Source of the DNA: Pseudomonadota bacterium | GTDB lineage: Bacteria; Pseudomonadota; Gammaproteobacteria; Pseudomonadales; Pseudohongiellaceae | DNA: 64,000 nt | Direction: 5' to 3' | NCBI GenBank assembly: GCA_027621405.1 | Contig: JAQCBT010000018.1 | Coordinates: 23,059-87,058 of the forward strand | In this document: positions 36,708 through 46,544 of the stretch, one piece after another | Layout: every line of letters starts with the position of its first letter | Numbering within the stretch: position 1 is the stretch's first letter | Notes under the pieces: model-generated | Database searches by the model: none | Seen by the model: only the letters and a program-made list of their open reading frames with translations | What the model was told of the DNA's origin: nothing | Translations under genes and position numbers: made by a program

Positions 36708-37739
36708 ATGTCCCGGTTTATTCTACAGACAATTCAGGTTGCGAACTCCCGTGCTATGGGTGCGCTTGCCCTGTGCGCGCTGTTGGCTGCCTGTGGTGGC
36801 GGCTACCAGGCACCGGTATCGGAGCAAGGGCGACGCCAGGATGTGACTGCGCCCGAGATTATCAGCAGTAGCAGCGCGCAGAGGGTGGTGGACCTGTCGC
36901 AGCGGGCTCCTGAGCGCAGGATCGAGTTACCTGGCGCCTCGGTTTCTACATCGACTCCGGTTGCAAGTGACTCCGTGGCTCGCGTATCACCCGGCAGGGC
37001 TATCGGTCGTCGTGTTGCCACGGATGCTTCGAATGCGGTTGTGAGCAGCAGCAGCTCGGTAGCAGGCGCCACCGGAAATGCCGCGGCCGCCGCCGGCACC
37101 CACCTGGTGCGAGCGGGAGACACACTGTTCTCCATTGCTTTCCAGTACGATCTCGATTTCCGCAGTCTGGCCATCACCAATGGCCTGCAGCCACCCTATA
37201 CAATCTTCGTCGGTCAGGAACTGGATCTGGCCCGTTCGGCGGCAAGTACTGCCAGCTCTGTTATCAACTCGGTAGGCACACCGGTAAGCAGCAACTCGGC
37301 CGCCCGCTCCCAGGCCACGACTGGAAGCAGTGGTGGGGTGACTCGTCAGCCAATAGGCGGTGCGACGGTGCAACCCCAATCCTGGGCGTGGCCTCACCAG
37401 GGACAGGTCCTGCGTCGCTATACTGCTGGCAGTAACAAGGGCATCGATATTGCCGGCAATGTGGGAGACCCGGTACGTGCCGCGAGTGCGGGAGACGTTG
37501 TCTATTCCGGTCGCGGCGTGCAGGGTTCGGGCAACCTGATCATTATTCGCCACAGCGACCGCTACCTGAGCGCCTATGCCCACAACAGTGCCATGCTGGC
37601 GGCGGAAGGCATGCATGTGGAGGCGGGGGATATTATCGCGGAGGTTGGCATGAATCCCGCTGGAGATGCCATGCTACATTTCGAGATTCGCCGCGATGGG
37701 CAAGCCATCGATCCCTTGCAATACCTGCCAGCCCGCTAG
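36708..37739 (+). CDS. nlpD: NlpD-type LysM/LytM lipoprotein, amidase activator
   Basis: Outer-membrane lipoprotein that activates the septal amidase AmiC in E. coli. The 343 residues have a signal sequence with lipobox LLAAC (Cys29), a Ser/Ala-rich linker, one LysM domain (132-175, HLVRAGDTLFSIAFQYDLD) and a C-terminal LytM/M23 domain (235-340). The zinc ligands are degenerate: NKGID replaces HxxxD and AMLHFEI replaces HLHFE. This is as in E. coli NlpD and indicates an activator, not a hydrolase. It precedes rpoS; in E. coli the main rpoS promoter lies inside nlpD. Confidence 0.93.
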   Translation: MSRFILQTIQVANSRAMGALALCALLAACGGGYQAPVSEQGRRQDVTAPEIISSSSAQRVVDLSQRAPERRIELPGASVSTSTPVASDSVARVSPGRAIGRRVATDASNAVVSSSSSVAGATGNAAAAAGTHLVRAGDTLFSIAFQYDLDFRSLAITNGLQPPYTIFVGQELDLARSAASTASSVINSVGTPVSSNSAARSQATTGSSGGVTRQPIGGATVQPQSWAWPHQGQVLRRYTAGSNKGIDIAGNVGDPVRAASAGDVVYSGRGVQGSGNLIIIRHSDRYLSAYAHNSAMLAAEGMHVEAGDIIAEVGMNPAGDAMLHFEIRRDGQAIDPLQYLPAR

Positions 37740-37755
37740 AAGAAAAAATCTTAAT

Positions 37756-37786
37756 AATTAGATGCTTATGCCGTAAGTGTCTAATT
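37756..37786 (+). other. Imperfect hairpin in the nlpD-rpoS intergenic region
   Basis: AATTAGA (37756-37762) pairs with TCTAATT (37780-37786), and inside it CTTA pairs with TAAG around a TGCCG loop. No T-run follows, so it is not a clear terminator. It lies 17 bp after nlpD and about 160 bp before rpoS. A structured rpoS leader is possible. Confidence 0.4.
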
Positions 37787-37946
37787 GGCTATTACTCGAT
37801 TCCTTTCTAAGAACCAATTCTTCTTAAATAAAGCCGGGGCCGCTGTCGTTACATTGGGTATCGGCACCTGAATTCGCTCTGGTGCTGAACTCAGGGAAGA
37901 CTCGCAGGGAAACAGGTGTAACCTAGAAGCAGCAGGAGACTTCAAC

Positions 37947-38957
37947 ATGGAATCGTTGAGTATGAATGTCGTGACAAAAGAAGATCCAACAGATAAGAAA
38001 TCCAGTAAACACAAGACATCAGATGGCAAGGGAGTCTTCGATCTGGCGTTGAATGCAAAGGTGGCTTCACCCAGGAACTGGGATGAATACAGCACTGCCG
38101 CCTCGCAAGAATCTGAAAACAATCTCAACCTTGATGCTACCAGGCTCTACCTGAATGAGATTGGCTACTCGCCACTACTCAGCGCCGAGGAAGAAATTTA
38201 TTTTGCGCGCAAAGCCCTGAAGGGTGACGAGGGGGCTCGTCGCCGCATGATCGAGAGTAACCTGCGACTGGTGGTGAAGATTTCCCGTCGCTATATCAAT
38301 CGCGGATTGTCACTGCTGGACCTTATAGAGGAGGGCAACCTCGGCCTGATTCGTGCGGTGGAGAAGTTCGACCCGGAGAAGGGATTTCGTTTTTCCACTT
38401 ATGCGACCTGGTGGATTCGCCAGAACATCGAGCGCGCGATAATGAACCAGACCCGCACTATTCGCCTGCCTATTCATGTCGTCAAGGAGCTGAATGTCTA
38501 CCTGCGTGCGAGTCGCGAACTTTCCCAGAAGCTGGATCATGAGCCCAGCTTCCAGGAGATCGCCGATTTGCTGGAGTGTCCGGTAGCAGATGTAGAGCGA
38601 CTGATGACCCTGAACGATCACCTCAGTTCGGTAGATACACCCATGTCCCGGGAATCGGAGAAGTCCATGATGGAGACCGTGGGTGATGCTTCCCAGAGTG
38701 ATCCCTGCACCACCTTGCAGGAAGATGACCTGATGCAGAACCTCGAAGAGTGGCTGGATGAATTATCCATCAAGCACCGTGAAGTGCTGACTCGCCGCTT
38801 TGGCCTGCGCGGACACAGTGTGGGCACACTGGAAGATGTAGGCAAGGAAATCGGGCTTACCCGGGAGCGGGTGCGATAGATTCAGGTTGAGGGCCTGGCC
38901 AGGCTGCGGGAAATTATGCAGAGCCAGGGTCTTTCGGCAGAGAATGTATTGAGTTAG
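37947..38957 (+). pseudogene. rpoS: RNA polymerase sigma factor RpoS interrupted by an in-frame amber codon
   Basis: Sigma-38, the stationary-phase and general stress sigma factor. Region 1.2/2 ([53 protein letters not shown]), region 3 and region 4 are intact to LTRERVR, residue 310. TAG at 38877-38879 then stands where the conserved Gln (CAG) of RVRQIQVEG is expected. The same frame continues with 25 well-conserved codons (IQVEGLARLREIMQSQGL...) to the TAG at 38955-38957, so the intact gene would encode about 336 residues. The truncated product lacks the second half of the region 4.2 helix-turn-helix. The ATG at 37947 has a GCAGGAG ribosome-binding site. Mutation, sequencing error and amber suppression are all possible. 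Confidence 0.9.
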
Positions 38958-39031
38958 CGATAGCCGGGCATATCGGCCGCTTTCAGGCATAATCTTGAGA
39001 CGAACCCGGAACTGCTTTTCGGGAAGGAAAT

Positions 39032-39066
39032 AAAAAAGCCGCCAGCGGATGCAGGGCGGCTTTTTT
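39032..39066. terminator. Bidirectional terminator between rpoS and fdxA
   Basis: AAAAAAGCCGCC (39032-39043), an 11-base loop, then GGCGGCTTTTTT (39055-39066). The A- and T-runs flank a GC-rich stem, so it works for both rpoS (plus) and the convergent fdxA (minus). Confidence 0.9.
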
Positions 39067-39104
39067 AATTTGCGGCCAGGAGACCAGGATCGCTGCGCTT
39101 GAAC

Positions 39105-39428
39105 CTAGCGCTCCAGGTACTGCAACTTGTTTGGCTTGTCTGCCCATTCCTCGGCATCCGGCAGTGGTTCCTTCTTCTCGGTGATATTTGGCCAGATCTC
39201 TGCCAGTTCGGCATTCAACTGCAGGTACTCCTGCTGATCCTCAGGTAACTCATCCTCTGCGTAGATGGCGTCCACCGGGCACTCGGGTTCGCACAGAGCG
39301 CAGTCTATGCACTCGTCAGGGTGAATGACCAAAAAGTTCGGTCCTTCGTAAAAGCAATCCACGGGGCATACTTCGACACAGTCAGTATGCTTGCAGCGAA
39401 CGCAGTTATCTCCAACAACAAATGTCAT
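39105..39428 (-). CDS. fdxA: 7Fe ferredoxin FdxA
   Basis: Small electron carrier with one [3Fe-4S] and one [4Fe-4S] cluster. The 107 residues begin [25 protein letters not shown] and continue with [17 protein letters not shown], supplying the cluster Cys ligands. An acidic C-terminal extension ends NKLQYLER, typical of the Azotobacter/Pseudomonas FdxI type. The neighbours rpoS and mutS are the usual Pseudomonas-type context. Confidence 0.95.
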   Translation of the reverse strand: MTFVVGDNCVRCKHTDCVEVCPVDCFYEGPNFLVIHPDECIDCALCEPECPVDAIYAEDELPEDQQEYLQLNAELAEIWPNITEKKEPLPDAEEWADKPNKLQYLER

Positions 39429-39618
39429 TTCGGGTACTCCTGATCTAGCGGGTAGCTTGTTATTTTAGCAAGTGCTCAATCTGTATCGTTCTGCAGCCTG
39501 TCGGCTTTAACCGGCAGGCAGGTTGGGGTCGAGCCTGGAAAATCGCGGTGGATTCTACCAGTTTTCAGCGCCCATTTCTCGACGCAATTAGCCTGCTGGG
39601 CGATGTTCGGGCCTGGCC

Positions 39619-42210
39619 TCAATCCACCCTCTTCCTGAGGTCATATAGAAGCGCCAGCGCTTCCTTTGCGGTGAGGTCGTCCGGGTCCAGCCTGGCCAGG
39701 GTGGCCACGACCGGGTGTTCGATAGTGGCGAACAACTCTGACTGCCGCGGCTGCTGCTCGCGGGCCTTTTCGGTAGCCGATGCTGTTGTGGCTGGTGTCT
39801 CGGACTCCAGTTGCCGCAGTTTCTGGCCTGCCGCCTCGATCACCGCCGCCGGAATACCCGCCAACTGTGCTACCTGCAAGCCATAGCTCTGGTTTGCCGG
39901 GCCACTCTTCACGGCATGCAGGAACACGATACCGTCTTCATGCTCCGCTGCATCCAGGTGTACATTGGCAATGGCAGGAAAGTCGTCCGGCAGTACCGTG
40001 AGTTCGAAGTAATGGGTCGCAAACAGGGTAAATGCCTGCAGTTTCTCCGCGATGTAGACTGCCGCAGCCCAGGCCAGGGACAGGCCATCGAAGGTAGAGG
40101 TCCCGCGACCGATCTCGTCCATCAGCACCAGGCTGTTGGCGGTGGCGTTATGCAGGATGTTCGCGGTTTCCGTCATCTCCACCATAAAAGTGGAACGCCC
40201 CCCGGCCAGGTCGTCGGATGATCCTATGCGGGTGAATATGCGGTCCACCGGACCAATGCTGGCGGCGCTGGCTGGCACATTGCTGCCGCACAGTGCCAGT
40301 AACACGATCAGTGCAGTCTGTCGCATGTAAGTTGATTTACCGCCCATATTGGGACCGGTGATGATCAACATGCGTTGCTGTTCGTCCAGTTGCAGGTCGT
40401 TGGCTACGAAGCTGTCCTTGCTCACGACTTCCACCACCGGGTGTCTGCCACCCTCTATGGCGATTCCCGCCTGGTCACACAAGCGGGGCCGACAATAGTC
40501 CAGTTTACAGGCCCGGTCGGCAAAACAGCTCAGCACATCCAGTTCCGCCAGGGCCGCGCTGCTGCGCAACATGGAGTTGAGGGAATGAGCCAGGGTGTCC
40601 AGCAGCGCTTCATAGAGCGCCTTCTCCCGCGCCAGCGCTTTGCTGTTGGCACTCAAAACCTTGTCTTCAAACTCCTTCAGTTCCGGAGTTATGTAGCGTT
40701 CGGCGTTCTTAAGGGTTTGCCTGCGCACATATTCCGCGGGCAATTCGGCGCCTGCCTGGCCCTTGCTGATCTCTATGAAATAGCCATGCACCCGGTTGTA
40801 ACCAACCTTCAGGGTGGAGAGACCGGTGCGCTCCCGCTCCTTGAGTTCCAGGTCCACGAGGAACTGCCCGGCGTTGCTGCTGAGGTCTCGCAGCTCATCC
40901 AGCTCGGGGTCGTAACCTCTGGCCAGCACTCCACCTTCACGAATGACCACCGGTGGATTTTCCTCGATAGCGCGGGCCAACAGCCCGGCCTGATCAGGGA
41001 ACTCGGCGATGTCATCGGCGAGTCGTTGCAGGGAAGGCGCATCGATGCCGGCGATTATGGTTTGCAGCTCTGGCAGCAAGGACAGCCCGTCTCTCAATTT
41101 CGCGAGGTCCCGGGGACGGGCAGAGCGCAATCCGAGACGCGCCAGGATGCGTTCCAGGTCGCCAATCTGGCGCAGGACTTCCGCGACTTTCTCGAACTGG
41201 TAGTCCTGCTGCAGGGTTGCAACCACCTCCTGGCGCTCAGCCAGTATTTCCCGATTGCGCAAGGGCCTGTTCAACCAGCGCCCCAGCAGACGACTACCCA
41301 TGGCGGTAGAGGTTCGGTCCAGCACCGACAGCAATGTATTGTCCCGGCCGCCGGAAAGATTGATATCGATCTCCAGGTTACGACGGCTGGCTGCGTCCAG
41401 GATCACACTGTCCCCAAGGTGTTCTACCTGTATTCCTTGTATATGGGGCAGGTCGGAACGCTGAGTGTCACGCGCATATTGCAGCAGGCAGCCGGCAGCC
41501 TGCAGGGCCAGTTCCATGTCCTCGCAGTCGAAGGCACTGAGGTTGCGGGTCTTGAAGTGATTGGTGAGCAGGCGCACCGCATTGTCCAGCTCGAATTCCC
41601 AGGGCGGGCGCTTGCGCAGGGCGGGGTGTTTCAGGGCCGCCTCCAGGGAGGGGCGCTCATCCTGGATCAGTATCTCCGCCGGTTTGATTCGCTCCAGCTC
41701 CGTGAGCGCATTGTGCAGGCCTTCCACTTCGATCAGCACGAAGCGGCCGCTGCTGATATTGGTGAAGGCGATACCGAATCGCGATTCCTGCCCGGTCCTG
41801 GGAAGTTCGCACAGTGCCAGCAGGCAGTTATCCCGGTGCTCATCCAGCAGGGCTTCATCGCTCACCGTGCCCGGGGTGATGATGCGAACAACTTCACGCT
41901 GGACCGGTCCCTTGGACGCAGCCGGGTCCCCGATCTGTTCGCAGATGGCGATCGATACGCCTGCCTCAACCAGCCTGCCCAGGTAGCGATCCACCGCGTG
42001 GAAGGGAATGCCGCACATGGGGATGGGTTCGCCGGCCGACTTGCCCCTCGCTGTCAGGGTGATGTCCAGCAGGTCGGCGGCTTTCCTGGCATCATCGTAG
42101 AAGAGTTCGTAGAAATCTCCCATACGATAGAACAGTAATTCCTGGGGGTGCTGTGCCTTGATGCTCAGGTACTGTCGCATCATGGGGGTGTGTGTCTGGG
42201 AGTCTGCCAA
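39619..42210 (-). CDS. mutS: DNA mismatch repair protein MutS
   Basis: Recognises mismatches and starts repair with MutL. It has an N-terminal mismatch-binding domain with [11 protein letters not shown] (Phe-X-Glu), connector and lever domains, and the ABC ATPase with [16 protein letters not shown] and [16 protein letters not shown]. From the TTG at 42210 it has 863 residues (E. coli 853). This start is chosen because CAGGAC lies just upstream and homologues begin about 8 residues before [10 protein letters not shown]. The frame stays open to a TTG at 42312, but the extra 34 residues look unlike MutS. Divergent from pncC. Confidence 0.94.
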   Translation of the reverse strand: MADSQTHTPMMRQYLSIKAQHPQELLFYRMGDFYELFYDDARKAADLLDITLTARGKSAGEPIPMCGIPFHAVDRYLGRLVEAGVSIAICEQIGDPAASKGPVQREVVRIITPGTVSDEALLDEHRDNCLLALCELPRTGQESRFGIAFTNISSGRFVLIEVEGLHNALTELERIKPAEILIQDERPSLEAALKHPALRKRPPWEFELDNAVRLLTNHFKTRNLSAFDCEDMELALQAAGCLLQYARDTQRSDLPHIQGIQVEHLGDSVILDAASRRNLEIDINLSGGRDNTLLSVLDRTSTAMGSRLLGRWLNRPLRNREILAERQEVVATLQQDYQFEKVAEVLRQIGDLERILARLGLRSARPRDLAKLRDGLSLLPELQTIIAGIDAPSLQRLADDIAEFPDQAGLLARAIEENPPVVIREGGVLARGYDPELDELRDLSSNAGQFLVDLELKERERTGLSTLKVGYNRVHGYFIEISKGQAGAELPAEYVRRQTLKNAERYITPELKEFEDKVLSANSKALAREKALYEALLDTLAHSLNSMLRSSAALAELDVLSCFADRACKLDYCRPRLCDQAGIAIEGGRHPVVEVVSKDSFVANDLQLDEQQRMLIITGPNMGGKSTYMRQTALIVLLALCGSNVPASAASIGPVDRIFTRIGSSDDLAGGRSTFMVEMTETANILHNATANSLVLMDEIGRGTSTFDGLSLAWAAAVYIAEKLQAFTLFATHYFELTVLPDDFPAIANVHLDAAEHEDGIVFLHAVKSGPANQSYGLQVAQLAGIPAAVIEAAGQKLRQLESETPATTASATEKAREQQPRQSELFATIEHPVVATLARLDPDDLTAKEALALLYDLRKRVD

Positions 42211-42336
42211 AATGTCCTGTCGAATATGTCGTGGTTCTGCTGCGTCGATGGGTGCAAATTCTACACGGTTTACCGGGCAATGATCAGCGCCGAAAACTGT
42301 TTGGGTTAGCAAGTTGTAAAGGCTACTATTCTTTGC

Positions 42337-42867
42337 ATGCCATCCATGTCTTCACTGTCCGCCGCCGAGAAAGCCAGGCTCGATGCAGCGATCCAATCCC
42401 ACGTACAGCGGCTGGCTGACACTCTCCTCGAAAGAAAACAGTTCATGGCCACGTCAGAGTCCTGCACCGGTGGCTGGATTGCTCAATCATTGACCAGCCT
42501 GGCCGGCAGCTCGGCCTGGTTCGACAGCGGCTTCGTTACCTACTCGAATGCGGCAAAACGGCGTCTGCTGAATGTGCCCGCCACACTGTTCGAGCCTGGA
42601 GGGCCCGGTGCTGTCAGTGAAGAAACCGTGCTGGCCATGACGGCCGGGGCAATCACCAACAGCGAGGCCACGGTGGCTGTCGCGGTGAGCGGTGTGGCGG
42701 GGCCGGATGGGGGTTCGGAGGAGAAGCCTGTGGGCACCGTATGGATTGCGTGGCAGGTGGGGGAGTTGGCGGAGGCCCGGCGATTCCTGTTTGCCGGGGA
42801 CCGGGAAGCAGTGCGCCTGGCAACCGTGGAGGCCGCCCTTGCTGGCCTGCTACAGCGCCTGGCCTAG
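42337..42867 (+). CDS. pncC: CinA-family nicotinamide-nucleotide amidohydrolase (PncC-type)
   Basis: Deamidates NMN to NaMN, recycling the NMN released by DNA ligase. The 176 residues correspond to the C-terminal CinA domain alone: [36 protein letters not shown], with catalytic Ser/Lys-type residues, and [24 protein letters not shown] second ATG at 42346 is an equally possible start. Position before recA matches Pseudomonas. Confidence 0.92.
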   Translation: MPSMSSLSAAEKARLDAAIQSHVQRLADTLLERKQFMATSESCTGGWIAQSLTSLAGSSAWFDSGFVTYSNAAKRRLLNVPATLFEPGGPGAVSEETVLAMTAGAITNSEATVAVAVSGVAGPDGGSEEKPVGTVWIAWQVGELAEARRFLFAGDREAVRLATVEAALAGLLQRLA

Positions 42868-42955
42868 CCAGCTTGCCGATACCTGCTGGTAATCCTGACT
42901 CACTACCTAATTAATAAGAGCCTCGTTATTAAAGGAATCTGAATTGTTGCCAATA

Positions 42956-42975
42956 TACTGGTTGTATATACAGTA
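42956..42975. promoter_or_regulatory. LexA box 1 upstream of recA
   Basis: TACTG-N10-CAGTA, a full match to the gammaproteobacterial CTG-N10-CAG SOS box, with the inner bases GTTGTATATA. It overlaps a potential promoter (TTGCCA at 42947-42952). It lies about 250 bp before recA. Confidence 0.9.
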
Positions 42976-42993
42976 AAATTCTGATTTACTAAG

Positions 42994-43013
42994 TACTGGT
43001 TGTATATACAGTG
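42994..43013. promoter_or_regulatory. LexA box 2 upstream of recA
   Basis: A second copy of the same operator. The 19 bases TACTGGTTGTATATACAGT are identical to box 1, and the centre-to-centre distance is 38 bp. Two boxes imply tight, possibly cooperative, repression of recA. The 354-bp gap between pncC and recA otherwise holds only a leader of about 200 nt with no convincing gene. Confidence 0.9.
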
Positions 43014-43221
43014 TTACAGGGCAAGCCCAGCACGCTGCCTACAACACAGGCGAAGAAGAAGGCGTCAGCAAAATCGCCAATTTCTTAGCAGGTAGTCGGG
43101 GACAGGCTACTATAAACAGCCCACCAGGGCTGGAATGAAACTGCGTTAAGCGCAGGCAATGGGGCAACTGCATTACTCACGGAACCAGCATCAGTTGTTA
43201 GTTTAAAACAAGGAAACGACG

Positions 43222-44298
43222 ATGATTGAAGATAACGGTAACAAAGAAAAAGCACTGGCAGCAGCGCTGTCGCAAATAGAACGACAATTCGGCAAGGGTT
43301 CCATGATGCGCCTCGGCGATTCCGAGCGCGTGGCGATACCCGCGATTTCAACTGGTTCCCTGGGCCTGGATATAGCCCTGGGAATAGGTGGCCTGCCAAG
43401 GGGCAGGATCGTAGAGATTTACGGACCGGAGTCTTCCGGTAAAACCACACTCACTCTGCAGGTCATTGCAGAAGCACAGAAGGCCGGTGGTACCTGCGCC
43501 TTCATCGATGCGGAGCATGCGCTGGATCCAATTTACGCCGGCAACCTTGGAGTAGATGTAGATAACCTCCTGGTGAGTCAGCCGGATACCGGTGAACAGG
43601 CTCTGGAAATCTGTGACATGGTAGTGCGCTCGGGGGCCGTGGACGTGGTGGTCGTGGACTCCGTCGCCGCCTTGACACCAAAGGCGGAAATCGAAGGCGA
43701 CATGGGCGACAGCCACATGGGACTGCAGGCCCGCCTGATGTCCCAGGCCCTGAGAAAAATGACGGCCAACATCAAGAACTCCAATACCCTGGTCATATTC
43801 ATCAACCAGATCCGTATGAAGATCGGGGTCATGTTTGGCTCACCAGAAACTACCACCGGTGGCAACGCCTTGAAATTTTACTCGTCTGTACGCCTGGACA
43901 TTCGTCGCATCGGATCCATCAAGGAAGGCGACGAGGTAGTCGGTAATGAAACCCGGGTGAAGGTTGTGAAGAACAAGGTCGCTCCTCCATTCAGGCAGAC
44001 AGAATTTCAGATCATGTACGGTCAGGGCATCTATCACATGGGTGAGGTTATCGATATCGGGGTCAAACTGAACCTGATCGAGAAATCAGGTGCATGGTAT
44101 GCGTACAAGGGCGAGAAGATCGGTCAAGGCAAGAAGAATGCCAGCACATATCTGGAAGAAAATCCGGAAATCGCCAAGGAAATCGAAACCCAGATTCGCA
44201 AAGAGTTGCTCCAGGGCAAGGCAACAGTTAGTGAAGATGACGAGCAGCGTGAAGACGTGGTGGTGTTGGCCGATGCCAAGGCCAAGAACGCTTCCTGA
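43222..44298 (+). CDS. recA: Recombinase RecA
   Basis: Forms the filament for homologous recombination and triggers LexA self-cleavage. The 358 residues have GSMMRLGD, Walker [11 protein letters not shown], Walker [10 protein letters not shown], the loop L2 region [26 protein letters not shown], and an acidic C-terminal tail. The ATG at 43222 follows AAACAAGGAAAC. Controlled by the two LexA boxes upstream; recX follows after 25 bp. Confidence 0.98.
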   Translation: MIEDNGNKEKALAAALSQIERQFGKGSMMRLGDSERVAIPAISTGSLGLDIALGIGGLPRGRIVEIYGPESSGKTTLTLQVIAEAQKAGGTCAFIDAEHALDPIYAGNLGVDVDNLLVSQPDTGEQALEICDMVVRSGAVDVVVVDSVAALTPKAEIEGDMGDSHMGLQARLMSQALRKMTANIKNSNTLVIFINQIRMKIGVMFGSPETTTGGNALKFYSSVRLDIRRIGSIKEGDEVVGNETRVKVVKNKVAPPFRQTEFQIMYGQGIYHMGEVIDIGVKLNLIEKSGAWYAYKGEKIGQGKKNASTYLEENPEIAKEIETQIRKELLQGKATVSEDDEQREDVVVLADAKAKNAS

Positions 44299-44323
44299 TT
44301 GCTAACAACCGGGAAACCTGAGA

Positions 44324-44824
44324 ATGGAAGCCGCAGAAGTTCTCGAAACCGAATCAACCATCGTTGATGTCCCCGTTCTCCGGCGGGCCGCCATGGATTT
44401 CTTGGCCCGCCGGGAACACTCTTTCTTCGAATTGGCCGAAAAGCTGTCAATGCGTTTTCCAGATGAGGAGTTGATGCGAATCGAGTCTGTGCTGGAAGAC
44501 CTGGCTGCGGAAAATCTGCAGTCAGATGCGAGATTTGTCGAAGCCTGGTCCCGATATCGCAAGAGCAGGGGCTTCGGCTATCATCACATACGGCAAGACT
44601 TGTTGCAGCGCAGGGTGCCAGGCGAGTTGATTGACCAGCACCTGTTTACGGACGATGAGTGCTGGCAACAGATGGCAAGCATGCTGGTTCGCAGACGTAC
44701 CCTCAATTCCTCCAAGTTTGAGTTTGGCTCAGCCCAGCACAAGCGCTTGGTTCGATTTCTTGAGAGTCGAGGATTCGGCAGTCGGGAAATCCAATTGGCG
44801 ATCGCTCCCCACCTGCTACCCTGA
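44324..44824 (+). CDS. recX: Regulatory protein RecX
   Basis: Inhibits RecA filament growth. The 166 residues contain three-helix RecX repeats: ARREHSFFELAEKLSMRF, DLAAENLQSDARFVEAWSRYRKSRGFGYHHIRQDL, and FLESRGFGSREIQLAI. Co-transcribed with recA. alaS, which follows in many relatives, is not present here. Confidence 0.93.
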   Translation: MEAAEVLETESTIVDVPVLRRAAMDFLARREHSFFELAEKLSMRFPDEELMRIESVLEDLAAENLQSDARFVEAWSRYRKSRGFGYHHIRQDLLQRRVPGELIDQHLFTDDECWQQMASMLVRRRTLNSSKFEFGSAQHKRLVRFLESRGFGSREIQLAIAPHLLP

Positions 44825-44880
44825 GATTGCCCCAGGCTATCGTTAGTAAAGCCGTATAAGCGAATCGGCTACAGTTAACG

Positions 44881-44886
44881 TATAAT
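44881..44886 (+). promoter_or_regulatory. Candidate -10 box upstream of the barrel/cupredoxin/cyclase cassette
   Basis: A perfect TATAAT lies 61 bp before the ATG at 44947. No good -35 is visible at 16-18 bp, so an activator may be needed. This gap (44825-44946) is the only non-coding DNA before the three tightly packed genes that follow. Confidence 0.4.
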
Positions 44887-44946
44887 CCGTCAGGTATTGT
44901 GTGGAATCCGGTCTATTGCCTGATAGATGGCCAAGAATTGATTGTG

Positions 44947-45852
44947 ATGAGATATAAGCAACTCGCCCTGCTTTGTGCGCTTCTGGCTTTATATCCGGTG
45001 ACGAGCGGCGCTAACGTCTTTTCCCAGCTGAGTGTGAGCATTGGAAACGAGAGCAACGTGCCCAGAGGGCTGGATGCCGATCACGAGGTCGAATCCCAGT
45101 TCATGCAATTGGGTTTTAGCGGCGGTAAATTCTTGCAACTGGGACTCAACGATAGCCTGACCCTGTCGTCCAGCGTTACCGCCAATCATTACAGAAAAAC
45201 TTCAGGCTTCGACAATTATGCCCTGGGAGGACAGGCGGAGTACCTGCATAAGTTTGGCTTCGGCGCCTATGCGCCCAGATTGGGCTTTTCAGTAGGTGCC
45301 AACCGAAATTTCATGGCTGGAAGGGTAAGGGACAGCTTTGGTAAGACCGCGCAACTGATTCTTTCGAAGCGTTTCACTCCTGCCTTCATGCTGAGGGTCG
45401 GCATCGACTACGAAGATATCGATTCACCAACAGTGGAGGCGGACGCCGCTACCCTTTCATTTGGCTACGATCCGCGATTCCGGCTCCCATTCGAGTTGTT
45501 CAGCTATCACAGCAAGGCCGCGTTTATCGATGGCGAATATGCCATCGCCAATGGTTGGTTACTGGAAGGTCGATTGCGTCGTATTGATGGCGGAACCGTA
45601 TCGAGTACCACTCAGCCAAGCCTACCCCTGTACAAGCGCGCACGAGCTTTCTATTCGGACCCTGGCTTTGATTCTGGCTGGTTTGCCTATCTGTTGGACG
45701 CGATGACCAATGAGTGGTCCGCAGGCTTGAGTGTGCCTATGGGAACGGATACTTCGATTAATCTGCGTGCTACCTGGCACGATTCCAAATCCTCGGCTGA
45801 CGGTTCTTACGAGAATTCTATTGTCACTGTAGGCTACGTACGGAATTTCTAG
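44947..45852 (+). CDS. Putative outer-membrane beta-barrel protein
   Basis: I do not recognise a named family. The 301-residue product has a clean signal peptide (RYKQLALLCALLALYPVTSG-AN). After it come alternating polar/hydrophobic strands with aromatic girdles (for example LQLGLNDSLTLSSSVTANHY, FGAYAPRLGFSVGANRNF, WSAGLSVPMGT). It ends YVRNF with a terminal Phe, as outer-membrane barrels do. The ATG at 44947 is preferred over a GTG at 44899 because it sits directly before the signal peptide. The next gene begins 2 bp after its stop, so it is the first gene of a three-gene unit. Confidence 0.75.
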   Translation: MRYKQLALLCALLALYPVTSGANVFSQLSVSIGNESNVPRGLDADHEVESQFMQLGFSGGKFLQLGLNDSLTLSSSVTANHYRKTSGFDNYALGGQAEYLHKFGFGAYAPRLGFSVGANRNFMAGRVRDSFGKTAQLILSKRFTPAFMLRVGIDYEDIDSPTVEADAATLSFGYDPRFRLPFELFSYHSKAAFIDGEYAIANGWLLEGRLRRIDGGTVSSTTQPSLPLYKRARAFYSDPGFDSGWFAYLLDAMTNEWSAGLSVPMGTDTSINLRATWHDSKSSADGSYENSIVTVGYVRNF

Positions 45853-45854
45853 CT

Positions 45855-46532
45855 GTGATTGTATCCCCAAGAGTTCTAACAAACCTTGCCTCGCTGTCAT
45901 GCATGCCGATGATGCTGGTGTCCCTGATCAGCCACGCACAGAATCTGGAGGTCACGATCACAGATCAGGAGGGGATGCCGCTCGAGAATGCGGTGATCGA
46001 ACTATTGTTGGATGAAGGAGAACGCACCAGCTATATGCAGCCGACAAACAGCTCAATCGATCAACTCGATAAGGAATTCGTGCCAACGGTGACTGTTATA
46101 AGCGCTGGCAGCGATGTCAGTTTTCCTAATAGCGATGACATCTTGCACCATGTGTATTCTTTCTCCCAGCCCAAGACTTTTAATATTCCCCTCTATGGCA
46201 GGGGTGAGAATGACGACTATCATGAAAACTTCCCCAGCGCAGGAGTTGTAGAGATTGGCTGTAATATTCATGACTGGATGCTCGCCTATATCTACGTGGC
46301 AGAAAGCGAACTAGCGAGCCTCAGCGATACCGAAGGTGTCGCTATCCTGTCGTCGACCCTGAGCGGGGACTACCAGCTAAGAGTCTGGCATCCGCAGGCA
46401 TCGGAAGAGGAACTTGTTTACCCGGTGAGCCTGTCGCCTGATCAAACCACAACCCTGGCGATTAGCCTGGAGCTGCAGAGAGACAGGCGTGTGCGCCGCG
46501 CTCCCGGATCCAGCGGTCGACGCTATCGGTAG
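45855..46532 (+). CDS. Periplasmic cupredoxin (methylamine-utilization-protein-like, plastocyanin fold)
   Basis: The 225-residue product has a GTG start and an N-terminal signal sequence ending near SHAQ. A beta-sandwich region (about 30-75, LEVTITDQEGMPLENAVIEL) follows, then a cupredoxin domain. The type 1 copper ligands are all present: His98/99 in DILHHVYSF, then Cys136, His139 and Met142 in GCNIHDWM. Such proteins are often labelled methylamine utilization protein, but no mau genes are here, so that name is misleading. The C-terminus is Arg-rich and low-complexity. It is flanked 2 bp upstream by the barrel gene and 12 bp downstream by the cyclase, so a joint role is likely. Confidence 0.8.
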   Translation: MIVSPRVLTNLASLSCMPMMLVSLISHAQNLEVTITDQEGMPLENAVIELLLDEGERTSYMQPTNSSIDQLDKEFVPTVTVISAGSDVSFPNSDDILHHVYSFSQPKTFNIPLYGRGENDDYHENFPSAGVVEIGCNIHDWMLAYIYVAESELASLSDTEGVAILSSTLSGDYQLRVWHPQASEEELVYPVSLSPDQTTTLAISLELQRDRRVRRAPGSSGRRYR

Positions 46533-46544
46533 ACTGGTACTCGG

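Noticed and set aside
36989..37300. Possible strong rpoS promoter inside nlpD, as in E. coli
   Set aside because: The location is expected from E. coli, but I could not identify a convincing -35/-10 pair there.
40375..42138. A 587-codon open frame on the plus strand opposite mutS
   Set aside because: It lies wholly antisense to a clearly conserved MutS. Its translation is rich in Gln/Arg/His without domain character, so it is a codon-bias shadow.
42211..42312. N-terminal extension of MutS to the TTG at 42312
   Set aside because: The 34 extra residues do not resemble MutS, run through the region needed for the divergent pncC promoter, and a better-placed TTG with CAGGAC exists at 42210.
43011..43088. 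A 25-codon frame starting GTG at the edge of LexA box 2
   Set aside because: It would begin inside the operator, has no ribosome-binding site and resembles no known leader peptide.
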